Below, piece after piece: positions 1 through 7,033 of a stretch of 21,347 bases of DNA. The position numbers were made by a program, and so were the translations under genes. Position 1 is the stretch's first letter. Each line of letters opens with the position of its first letter. This DNA comes from a bacterium. Lineage in GTDB: Bacteria; Gemmatimonadota; Gemmatimonadetes; Gemmatimonadales; Gemmatimonadaceae. The notes below the pieces were generated by a model. It was not told the origin of the DNA and did not search any database. It worked only from the letters and a program-made list of their open reading frames with translations. Where the stretch lies: positions 1 through 21,347 of the forward strand of contig JAJZRK010000025.1 in assembly GCA_021802745.1 (NCBI GenBank). The letters run 5' to 3'.

Positions 1-1
1 C

Positions 2-958
2 CTCGCCGCGGACGGGACGCCGCGCCCGGCCGTGGAGGTGCGCAATCTCACGCGCACCTTCGGCGCCTTCGTGGCGGTGGACCACGTCTCGTTCAGCGTC
101 GCCGAGGGCGAGGTGTTCGGCTTTCTAGGGCCGAACGGCGCGGGCAAGACCACGACGATCAAGATGCTCACCGGCCTGCTGGCGCCGACGTCGGGTGACG
201 GGCGCGTCGCCGGGCACGACGTGCGCACGGAATCCGAGGAGATCAAGCGCAACATCGGCTACATGTCGCAGCTTTTCTCGCTGTACGGCGACCTGACGGT
301 GGAGGAAAACGTCGCCTTCTTCGCGGGGCTGTATGAAGTGCAGGGCGCACGGTACCAGGAGCGCCGCGACTGGGTGCTGGCGATGGCCGGACTCACCGAG
401 CACCGGAACATGCTGACGGCGCAGCTGCCGCTGGGGTGGAAGCAGCGGCTGGCGCTGGGCTGCGCGGTGCTGCACGAGCCGCCACTCCTGTTTCTCGACG
501 AGCCCACCTCGGGCGTGGACCCCGTCTCGCGGCGTGCGTTCTGGGAACTGATCTACCAGCTCACCGGCACGGGCACCACGGTCTTCGTGAGCACGCACTA
601 CATGGAGGAGGCCGAGTACTGCGACCGGCTGGCACTGATGAATCGCGGCCGGATCATCGCGCTCGATCGTCCGGCCGAGCTGCGCGCCCAGATGGCGGAG
701 CCGATCCTCGAGGTGGAGGCCAGTGATGCGTCGGCAGCGGCGCAGGCGCTCCAGCACCAGCCGGGCGTGATCGAGGCGGCGATGTTCGGCCGTGCGCTGC
801 ACATCGTGGTGGAGAACGTGGAGGCGGCGCGCGCCTTCGTTCCGTCGTTCCTCGCGTCCCGCGGCATCACGACGGGCGGCATGCAGCTGGTGCGCCCGTC
901 GCTCGAGGATGTGTTCGTCTCGCTCGTGCGCCGCGAGGGCGGCGCGGTGCTGGGCTGA
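2..958 (+). CDS. ABC-2 exporter ATP-binding protein, YbhF-like, 5' end outside window
   Basis: This is the cytoplasmic ATPase that powers the two permeases that follow. Numbered from the GTG at 32, it shows Walker A GPNGAGKTT (33-41), the Q-loop Gln80, Walker B LLFLDEP (152-158), the D-loop SGVD and the H-loop His189. The signature is LPLGWKQ (132-138) instead of LSGGQ, a form I associate with the second ABC domain of YbhF and RbbA. The frame stays open to the left edge. The residues before the GTG (ending PRPAVEV) read like an interdomain linker, and there is no ribosome site there. I therefore infer that an earlier ABC domain lies outside the window, as in two-domain YbhF. The gene stops 3 bases before the first permease. 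Known YbhFSR relatives export drugs or cations; the substrate here is unknown. A single-domain ATPase starting at 32 is the alternative. Confidence 0.88.
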   Translation, partial: LAADGTPRPAVEVRNLTRTFGAFVAVDHVSFSVAEGEVFGFLGPNGAGKTTTIKMLTGLLAPTSGDGRVAGHDVRTESEEIKRNIGYMSQLFSLYGDLTVEENVAFFAGLYEVQGARYQERRDWVLAMAGLTEHRNMLTAQLPLGWKQRLALGCAVLHEPPLLFLDEPTSGVDPVSRRAFWELIYQLTGTGTTVFVSTHYMEEAEYCDRLALMNRGRIIALDRPAELRAQMAEPILEVEASDASAAAQALQHQPGVIEAAMFGRALHIVVENVEAARAFVPSFLASRGITTGGMQLVRPSLEDVFVSLVRREGGAVLG

Positions 959-961
959 GCA

Positions 962-2083
962 ATGACCCTCCGCCTCGGCCGCCTGCTGGCCATTGCGCGC
1001 AAGGAAGCGCTGCAGCTGCGGCGCGACACGCGCAGCCTGATGATGGCGTTCCTGATGCCCGCCGCGCTCATCGTCTTCTTCGGGTACATCATCAGCTTCG
1101 ACGTCAAGGACATCAAGCTGGCGGTGCTCGACCAGGACCACTCGCCGCGCAGCCGCGAGCTGGTGGAGAGCTTCGTGGCGGCCGGGCGTTTCCGGGTGAC
1201 CGAACGCCTGGCGAGCGCCAGCGACATCGCGCCGTTCCTCGACCGCGGCGCGGTGCGCCTGGTGCTCGTGATCCCGCCGGGCTTCGCCCGGCGCCTGTCG
1301 GCGGGAACGCGGTCGCCCGTGCAGGCGATCGTGGACGGCGCCGACGCCAACACGGCCGGCATCGCCATGAACTACGCCACGGCGATCGTCAGCGCCTACT
1401 CCTCCGCCATCGTGCTGAAGGCGACACGCATCGCGCCGCCCGTCTCACCGGAGACCCGCGTCTGGTACAACGAGACGCTCGAGAGCCCGCCGATGATCGT
1501 GCCCGGGCTCATTGCCGTCATCATGATGATGATTGCGGCGATGCTGACGGCGCTGACGGTGGCCCGCGAGTGGGAACGCGGCACCATGGAGCAGCTGGCG
1601 GCGACGCCGGTGCACCGCGCCGAGGTGATCCTCGGCAAGCTCCTGCCGTACCTCGGCATCGGGCTCGTGGATGTGCTCGCCGCGATCCTGATCGGGATGT
1701 ACGTGTTTGCGGTGCCGTTCCGCGGCAACCCGCTGCTGCTCACGATCATGGCGACGATGTTCCTGATCGGCTCGCTGGGGCTCGGCATGTTCATCAGTGC
1801 CGTGCTGCGATCGCAACTGCTCGCCACGCAGGTGGCCATGATCGCCACCTTCCTGCCGTCCCTGCTGCTGTCGGGCCTGATGTTCGACCTCAACATGATG
1901 CCGTCGGTGCTGCAGGCGCTGTCGCTCCTCGTGCCGGCGCGATACTTCATCACCGTGATGCGCGGCATCTTCCTGAAGGACGTGGGCGTCTCGATCCTCT
2001 GGGGCCAGGGGCTCGCCATGATTGCGTACACGGTGCTCGGCCTCGGGCTGGCCATTCGCGCCTTCCGCAAGGAGATCGAATGA
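962..2083 (+). CDS. ABC-2 type permease, YbhS-like
   Basis: This 373-residue inner-membrane permease forms half of the exporter channel. It has the ABC-2 layout: a cytoplasmic start with the motif ARKEALQLRRD, a first membrane helix at about 27-46, a long extracytoplasmic segment (about 47-177), then a block of five hydrophobic helices from about 178 to the end. The family motif TVAREWERGTMEQLAATP follows the second helix. The length matches YbhS/YbhR (about 370). It starts 3 bases after the ATPase stop, and its own TGA overlaps the ATG of the next permease, so the three genes form one operon. It resembles the next protein throughout (for example VWYNETLES against VWYNQNLSS), so the pair probably arose by duplication and works as a heterodimer. 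Substrate not predictable. Confidence 0.9.
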   Translation: MTLRLGRLLAIARKEALQLRRDTRSLMMAFLMPAALIVFFGYIISFDVKDIKLAVLDQDHSPRSRELVESFVAAGRFRVTERLASASDIAPFLDRGAVRLVLVIPPGFARRLSAGTRSPVQAIVDGADANTAGIAMNYATAIVSAYSSAIVLKATRIAPPVSPETRVWYNETLESPPMIVPGLIAVIMMMIAAMLTALTVAREWERGTMEQLAATPVHRAEVILGKLLPYLGIGLVDVLAAILIGMYVFAVPFRGNPLLLTIMATMFLIGSLGLGMFISAVLRSQLLATQVAMIATFLPSLLLSGLMFDLNMMPSVLQALSLLVPARYFITVMRGIFLKDVGVSILWGQGLAMIAYTVLGLGLAIRAFRKEIE

Positions 2084-3219
2084 GCCTCCCGTCGCGCATC
2101 CGCCTGTGGCAGCTGCTACGCAAGGAACTCGTGCAGCTGTTGCGCGACCCGCGTTCGCGCCGGATGCTGATCATCGCCCCCATCCTGCAGCTGCTGGTTT
2201 TCGGCTACGCGGTCAACACCGACGTGCGCCATGCGAGCATGTTCCTGCTCGACGCCGACCAGACCGCCGACTCCCGCGCGCTCGTGTCGGCGCTCACGTC
2301 GAGCGGCTACTTCGACGTGGCGATGCGTGGAGACCGGCCGGCGGAGCTGATGCGCGCCCTCGACGCGGGCGATGTGCTCGTCGGCATCCACATCCCCCGC
2401 GGCTTCGCGGCGGACGTCGCGCGCGGCCGCCCGACCACGGTGCAGCTGCTCGTGGACGGCTCGAGCGCCAACACGGCGAGTGTCGCCCTGGGCTATGCCA
2501 CGCAGATCATCGGCCGCTACGGCCTCGCGCGCGGCGCCGAGATCGCCGCGCGCTCCGGCGTGCTGGCGGCACCGGGCGGCGTGGCGTTCGACATCCGCGT
2601 CTGGTACAACCAGAATCTCTCGAGCCGCGACTACAACGTGCCGGCGGTCATGGGGAACATCGTCATGCTGATGGCACTGCTTCTCACCAGCCTCGCCGTC
2701 GTGCGCGAGCGCGAGTTGGGCACGCTGGAGCAGCTGATGGTCAGTCCGCTGCGCCCCATGGAACTGATGCTCGGCAAGACGATTCCCTCGGCGCTGGTGG
2801 CGATGTTCGACGTGGTGCTCGTCACGGCGGTCTCGCTGCTCTGGTTCCGCATCCCGTTCGAGGGGAGCTACGTCGTCCTGACCGTCGCCAGCCTGCTCTT
2901 CGTGCTGACGGGCCTCGGCATCGGCCTGCTGATCTCGACAATCAGCCGGACGCAGCAGGAAGCCTTCATGTCCATGTTCATGTTCTTCCTGCCTGCGATC
3001 ATGCTGGGCGGGCTGCTCTTTCCCGTGGACAACATGCCGCGGTGGGTGCAGGTGCTTTCGTACCTGGACCCCATTCGGCACTTCCTCATTGTCGTGCGCG
3101 GCATCTTCCTGCGCGGCGCCGGCTTCAGCATCGTCTGGCCGCAGCTGCTCTGGCTCACGGGGCTCGGCGTCAGCGTGCTCTGGTTCGCCACCAGGCAGTT
3201 CCACAAGACGGCGGACTAG
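2080..3219 (+). CDS. ABC-2 type permease, YbhR-like
   Basis: This 379-residue protein is the second half of the exporter channel. It has an N-terminal cytoplasmic motif LRKELVQLLRDPRSRR, a first helix at about 27-46, a long extracytoplasmic part, and five C-terminal helices beginning near residue 185. VRERELGTLEQLMVSP after the second helix is the family hallmark. I chose the ATG at 2080 because it overlaps the upstream stop (ATGA) and has AAGGAG five bases before it. The frame is open far upstream, but that stretch is antisense-like sequence within the first permease. The gene ends 11 bases from the stop of the convergent lipoprotein gene, and I see no convincing terminator hairpin between them. 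Confidence 0.9.
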   Translation: MSLPSRIRLWQLLRKELVQLLRDPRSRRMLIIAPILQLLVFGYAVNTDVRHASMFLLDADQTADSRALVSALTSSGYFDVAMRGDRPAELMRALDAGDVLVGIHIPRGFAADVARGRPTTVQLLVDGSSANTASVALGYATQIIGRYGLARGAEIAARSGVLAAPGGVAFDIRVWYNQNLSSRDYNVPAVMGNIVMLMALLLTSLAVVRERELGTLEQLMVSPLRPMELMLGKTIPSALVAMFDVVLVTAVSLLWFRIPFEGSYVVLTVASLLFVLTGLGIGLLISTISRTQQEAFMSMFMFFLPAIMLGGLLFPVDNMPRWVQVLSYLDPIRHFLIVVRGIFLRGAGFSIVWPQLLWLTGLGVSVLWFATRQFHKTAD

Positions 3220-3230
3220 CCGCCGGTAGG

Positions 3231-4316
3231 CTACGGTGGGTCGAACGTTGCCCTGACCTGCGGCAGGGCCACTGGCAGCGGCGCGTGCAGGGCGCGGGAC
3301 AGCTCGCTGAAGAGCGACGTCCGCGGCCGCCGGAGGGTTACTGTGCGCCAGTGATAGTAGCCGTCCTCGTCGCGCGTCGCCCCCGACAGCCAGAGCGCGA
3401 CCATGTCGCTGCGGGCGTCGTAGTAGAACGTCGAACGGTAGACGATGTGCTTCAGTTCGCGGATGCGCCCCGCGGTCAGCACCGGCGTCGGCATGGTGCG
3501 CCAGGTCATGCCGTCGCGGCTCGTCGCCAGGAAGAGCGCGCTCGTGGCGCAGGTTCCCGGCGTCTTCACCGGAAACAGCGCCCAGAACTCGCCGCGTGCG
3601 GGAATCCACTGCACATCGAGATGCCACGCGAACAAGTTCTTCATCCGCCCGAGGGCAGCCGGTGCCGGAGCGGACCAGGTGACGCCGTCGGAGGAGCGGC
3701 GCAGTTCCACCTGCGTCCTGGTGTCCCCGCAGCCGCCAAAGCCGTCCACGCTCCACATCCACCAGTCGCCGGGCCCGCGCCGCACCACCGCGGGCGAGAT
3801 CGTGGCAAACTGCCTGGTGGTGAACAGGCGCTGCGGACGCGACCACGCGGCGGCGTCGGACGATCGCACGAGATAGATGCGATCCGAATCACTCGCCTCG
3901 CGATAATAGAGGAACATCTCACCGCGGGCCGATGCATGCACGATGTCGGGATCGGAGAGATGGCCGGCCGCCGGCGTCACCAGCGGCATCGGCGCGCGCG
4001 GCGCCGCGCTCCAGCGAACGCCGTCGAGGCCGGCGTACAGCGAGGGATTTTCGTAGTTCTGGTTGCCCCCGGGATAGGGAGTCACCGCGAGGTAGAAGAT
4101 GCGGCGCTTCCAGGGCGCGCGCGGCGCAGAGAAGTCGGGATGCACCGTCTCGCCGGAGCCGTCGTAGGTGCTCATGGCGAGCGCCACCGGGGCGTCCGGG
4201 ACGTCCAGCAGGGCGGTGTCCGAAGCTGCGTGGGTCTCGGGTGCCGTGGGGGCGCGGTCGCCGCCCCCGGCGCAGGCCAGGATAGCCAGGGCGGCCAGCG
4301 CGAACGCCGCGCGCAT
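3231..4316 (-). CDS. Lipoprotein with predicted sialidase/GH43-like beta-propeller
   Basis: This 361-residue protein is predicted to be exported and lipid-anchored: a short Arg-containing start, a hydrophobic stretch and a lipobox-like ILAC with Cys15. The mature part contains four Asp-box-like strands: LDGVRWS (97-103), SSDAAAWS (152-159), SSDGVTWS (208-215) and SRDGMTW (266-272). It also has blade-like stretches such as LSDPDIVHA and MFLYYRE. Asp-boxes and this spacing are known from sialidase-type and related glycosidase propellers. The fold is therefore a reasonable inference; the substrate and even enzymatic activity are not shown. I prefer the ATG at 4316, which begins the signal peptide cleanly, over a TTG at 4328 that adds four residues. 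The gene stands alone, convergent with the exporter and behind its own candidate promoter, downstream of the trehalose operon. Confidence 0.75.
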   Translation of the reverse strand: MRAAFALAALAILACAGGGDRAPTAPETHAASDTALLDVPDAPVALAMSTYDGSGETVHPDFSAPRAPWKRRIFYLAVTPYPGGNQNYENPSLYAGLDGVRWSAAPRAPMPLVTPAAGHLSDPDIVHASARGEMFLYYREASDSDRIYLVRSSDAAAWSRPQRLFTTRQFATISPAVVRRGPGDWWMWSVDGFGGCGDTRTQVELRRSSDGVTWSAPAPAALGRMKNLFAWHLDVQWIPARGEFWALFPVKTPGTCATSALFLATSRDGMTWRTMPTPVLTAGRIRELKHIVYRSTFYYDARSDMVALWLSGATRDEDGYYHWRTVTLRRPRTSLFSELSRALHAPLPVALPQVRATFDPP

Positions 4317-4415
4317 CGTGGAGGGCAATGAGGCCGGCCGAACGGGCGAGCTGCTGACTCGCGTGGAACTCAGGCGGCCGGCGGCCTCGCCGACGCATAC
4401 CCAGCAGCAGCGAGG

Positions 4416-4444
4416 AGCTTACCGCGCCATCAGCCGCACGTCAA
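4416..4444 (-). promoter_or_regulatory. Candidate sigma70-type promoter for the lipoprotein gene
   Basis: On the minus strand a TTGACG box (4439-4444) and TAAGCT (4416-4421) are separated by exactly 17 bases. The -35 matches 5 of 6 consensus bases. The -10 keeps only the key first, second and last bases. A start near 4409 would give a leader of about 93 bases before the ATG at 4316. It lies in the 168-base gap after the GH15 gene, in which I see nothing else. Confidence 0.4.
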
Positions 4445-4484
4445 TGCAGCGGAACGTTGCGCCGGGGCGGCGGTAGACGAATTC

Positions 4485-6272
4485 CTAGAAGGCCTCATCC
4501 CACCGCTTCGACAGGCGCACCGCCGACGAGATGATCCCGACCATGCTGTACGTCTGCACGAAGTTGCCCCATTGTTCGCGCGTCGCGACGTCAATGTGCT
4601 CGGCGAGCAGGCCAAGCGACGTGCGGCAGGCGAGCAGGTTCTCGAACAGGTGCCGCGCCTCGTCGCGGCGGCCGAGTGCCACGAGCGCATTGATGTACCA
4701 GAATGTGCAGACGACGAAGGCATTCTCGGGCAGTCCGAAATCGTCGGCGTCCACATAGCGAAAGACGAAATCGCCCCGGCGCAGCGTGCGTTCGACCGCC
4801 GCCACGGTGGCCGCGAAGCGCGCGTCGTCCGCCCGCACGAATCCGACTTCCTCCAGGAGCAGGAGGCTCGCGTCAATCGCATCGCTGTCGAAGACGCTGG
4901 TGAAGCTGTTCATCGTCGCGTTCCACGCCCGCGCGCAGATGACGCCATGGAGGCGGTTGGCGGTGGCGCGCCAGTGCTGCTCCCGCTCGGGCAGCCCGAG
5001 GTGCGAGGCAATGCGGGCCAGCCGGTCACAGCCCGCCCAGCACATGACGGCCGAATGGGTGTGCACGGCGGCGCGGCCCCGCAGTTCCCACAGGCCGGCA
5101 TCGGGCTGGTCGAACAGGGCCGCCGCGCGCGCGCCCAGCTCCTCGAGTCTCGCAAAGAGGGTGGCGTCGTGGTGGCGCACCAGCCGCCGGTCGAAGAAGA
5201 CGTGCGTCGCGGCGAGAATCGCCGCCCCGTACACGTCGTGCTGTGCCTGGGCGAACGCCTGGTTGCCAACGCGCACCGGGCCGATGCCACGAAAGCCCGG
5301 CAGCGAACTGACGATGTGCTCGTCGAGCCGTTCACGGCCCGAGACGCCATAGACGGGCTGGAGGATGCCGTCGCGGGAGTTCGCGATGAGATTGACGACA
5401 TACCCGAGAAAGCGCTCCATCGTGCGCGTCGCGCCAAGGCGGTTCAGCGCATTCACGACCATGAAGCCGTCGCGCAGCCAGCAGAACCGGTAGTCCCAGG
5501 TGCGGCCGCCAGACGGCGACTCCGGTATCGAGGTGGTCACCGCCGCCACGATGGCCCCGGTATCCTCGACGGCATTGAGCTGCAGCGTGAGCGCGGCGCG
5601 AATGACGTCCGGCTGCCACTCGAATGGGATGGCGAGCGACCGCACCCACTCCTGCCAGTGCTGCGACGTCTCGCGCGCGAACTGGTCGCCCACGTCGCGG
5701 GCGGAACCCTGGACGCTCTCATCGGGGCCGAGCAGCAGGGTCACCGCATCTTCCAGCACGAAGGCGCGCTCCTCGACGATGGCCGCAATGGAAGCGTCGG
5801 TGGTGAGGCGGAGCACCGGGAGTCCGTCGGTGTAGCGCACGTGGTGGCTGCCGGTGGTGATGCCGCGGCGCACCACGCCCGTTCCCGCCGCCGGGCGGAC
5901 CACGACGCGAATGCGCGGCACGCCGTGCACCCGGCGCACCTGCCGCACCAGCATCATGGGACAGAACGTGCGTCCGTAGTGCATGAAGCGGGGCGCGAAG
6001 TCGGTGATCTCGATGCAGCCGCCGTGGCGATCGTACAGCCGCGTGCGCAGCATGGGCGTGTTCTTGAGATACGCCTGCTCGGCGCGCTCCGTGTCCATGA
6101 GCTCGATCGCGAAGAAGCCGTAGTCCGCCGGCGTAGTGCGCTCGCGCAGGAGAGAGCAGAAGACGGGGTCGCCGTCGAGCCCGGGAACGCAGTACCAGAC
6201 GATCTCGCCCTGTCCGTTGACAAGGGCGGCCACGCTGCCGTTGCCGATCAGTCCGAGTTCGAGATTCGTCAT
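4485..6272 (-). CDS. GH15 family glycosidase (glucoamylase or trehalase type)
   Basis: This 595-residue cytoplasmic enzyme has no signal peptide. The start LELGLIGNGSVAALV and GLDGDPVFCSLL is the usual N-terminal beta-domain of bacterial GH15 proteins. The (alpha/alpha)6 barrel follows, with TWDYRFCWLRDGF (258-270). DAGLWELRG (391-399) contains the proposed general acid Glu396, LLAEHID (555-561) the proposed base Glu558, and EQWGNF is a typical end motif. Known members hydrolyse starch-type glucans or, as in mycobacteria, trehalose. Because it is coupled to otsB and otsA, I infer a trehalase or trehalose-linked role, but the sequence alone cannot decide. The ATG at 6272 overlaps the otsB stop (ATGA) and has AGGAAG upstream; the open extension beyond it lies inside otsB. 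Both catalytic residues are present, so it should be active. Confidence 0.9.
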   Translation of the reverse strand: MTNLELGLIGNGSVAALVNGQGEIVWYCVPGLDGDPVFCSLLRERTTPADYGFFAIELMDTERAEQAYLKNTPMLRTRLYDRHGGCIEITDFAPRFMHYGRTFCPMMLVRQVRRVHGVPRIRVVVRPAAGTGVVRRGITTGSHHVRYTDGLPVLRLTTDASIAAIVEERAFVLEDAVTLLLGPDESVQGSARDVGDQFARETSQHWQEWVRSLAIPFEWQPDVIRAALTLQLNAVEDTGAIVAAVTTSIPESPSGGRTWDYRFCWLRDGFMVVNALNRLGATRTMERFLGYVVNLIANSRDGILQPVYGVSGRERLDEHIVSSLPGFRGIGPVRVGNQAFAQAQHDVYGAAILAATHVFFDRRLVRHHDATLFARLEELGARAAALFDQPDAGLWELRGRAAVHTHSAVMCWAGCDRLARIASHLGLPEREQHWRATANRLHGVICARAWNATMNSFTSVFDSDAIDASLLLLEEVGFVRADDARFAATVAAVERTLRRGDFVFRYVDADDFGLPENAFVVCTFWYINALVALGRRDEARHLFENLLACRTSLGLLAEHIDVATREQWGNFVQTYSMVGIISSAVRLSKRWDEAF

Positions 6273-7033
6273 GCGTGCTTCCTGCCGTCGGACGCACCGG
6301 CGCCGCCCGATACCCCCGCGAGCCATTGGCCCACCGCCGCGACGCCCGGCAGGCGGTACCGGGCGCGCGACACGCCGGCCCCGACCTTCACGGTGTGGCC
6401 GCCACACGCCTCCACCGCCGCAAAGCCCGCTTCGTCGGTGACGTCATCGCCAAGGAAGACGGGGAGGCGCCCCTTGAACGGCGGCTCGTCGAGGAAGGCG
6501 CGAATGGCCGTCCCCTTGTCAATGCCCGCCGGCAGCAACTCCACCACGCGCTTGCCGAGCTGTACGGCGAAGCGAGGGCCCAGCAGGGTGTGCTGCGCCT
6601 GCATCACCTTTCGCGCGTAGGCAGCCATGCGCGGTGCGGCGCGATAGTGCAGGGCGAGCGCGTAGCCCTTGTCCTCCAGCAGCAGTCCTGGGTGCTGGGC
6701 GACAGACCCGGCAATGGCGTCGCGCGCCACGCGCATCGCGCGACGCAGGTCGAGCGCGGCATGGTGCATTCGACCCATGGCGTCTCTCCGTTCCGCGCCG
6801 TGCTGGCCAGCCGCGGGCAGCGTCTCGCCGAACATGGCATCAATGTCGGCCAGCGCCCGGCCGCTGACGACCGCGACGGCTCCGTCCGTCGCCGCTCGCA
6901 CGTCGGCGAGGCGTCGGCTCAGCTCTGGCGCGACGCGCGCCGACGCCGGCGTGGCGGCCAACTCCGAGAGCGTCCCGTCAATGTCGAAGAAATACGCCCA
7001 CTCCGGGCGCGGTGCCGGAGGCGGTGCCTGCAT
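6269..7033 (-). CDS. otsB: Trehalose-6-phosphate phosphatase
   Basis: OtsB removes phosphate from trehalose-6-phosphate, the second step of the OtsAB pathway, in the cytoplasm. The 254-residue protein is a HAD-fold phosphatase. It has FFDIDGTL with the nucleophile Asp17 and the acid Asp19, VVSGR (55-59), a cap region in the middle, Lys173 in AGIDKGTA, and GDDVTDE (195-201), which holds the Mg-binding acidic residues. The length is normal for bacterial OtsB. The ATG at 7033 overlaps the otsA stop, and its own stop overlaps the GH15 start, so it is translated between them. A start further upstream is possible in frame but would lie within otsA and add low-complexity residues. Confidence 0.94.
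   Translation of the reverse strand: MQAPPPAPRPEWAYFFDIDGTLSELAATPASARVAPELSRRLADVRAATDGAVAVVSGRALADIDAMFGETLPAAGQHGAERRDAMGRMHHAALDLRRAMRVARDAIAGSVAQHPGLLLEDKGYALALHYRAAPRMAAYARKVMQAQHTLLGPRFAVQLGKRVVELLPAGIDKGTAIRAFLDEPPFKGRLPVFLGDDVTDEAGFAAVEACGGHTVKVGAGVSRARYRLPGVAAVGQWLAGVSGGAGASDGRKHA

Noticed and set aside
4317..4328. TTG start of the lipoprotein at 4328
   Set aside because: The ATG four codons later gives a cleaner signal peptide, and neither has a Shine-Dalgarno sequence favouring TTG.
4572..6620. Very long open frame opposite the GH15 gene (plus strand), and similar ones opposite otsA (7012-8970) and the exporter (2116-3846)
   Set aside because: The GC-rich third codon positions keep antisense frames open. 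Their products are Arg/His/Ala-rich with no recognisable domain, and each lies opposite a gene with intact catalytic motifs.
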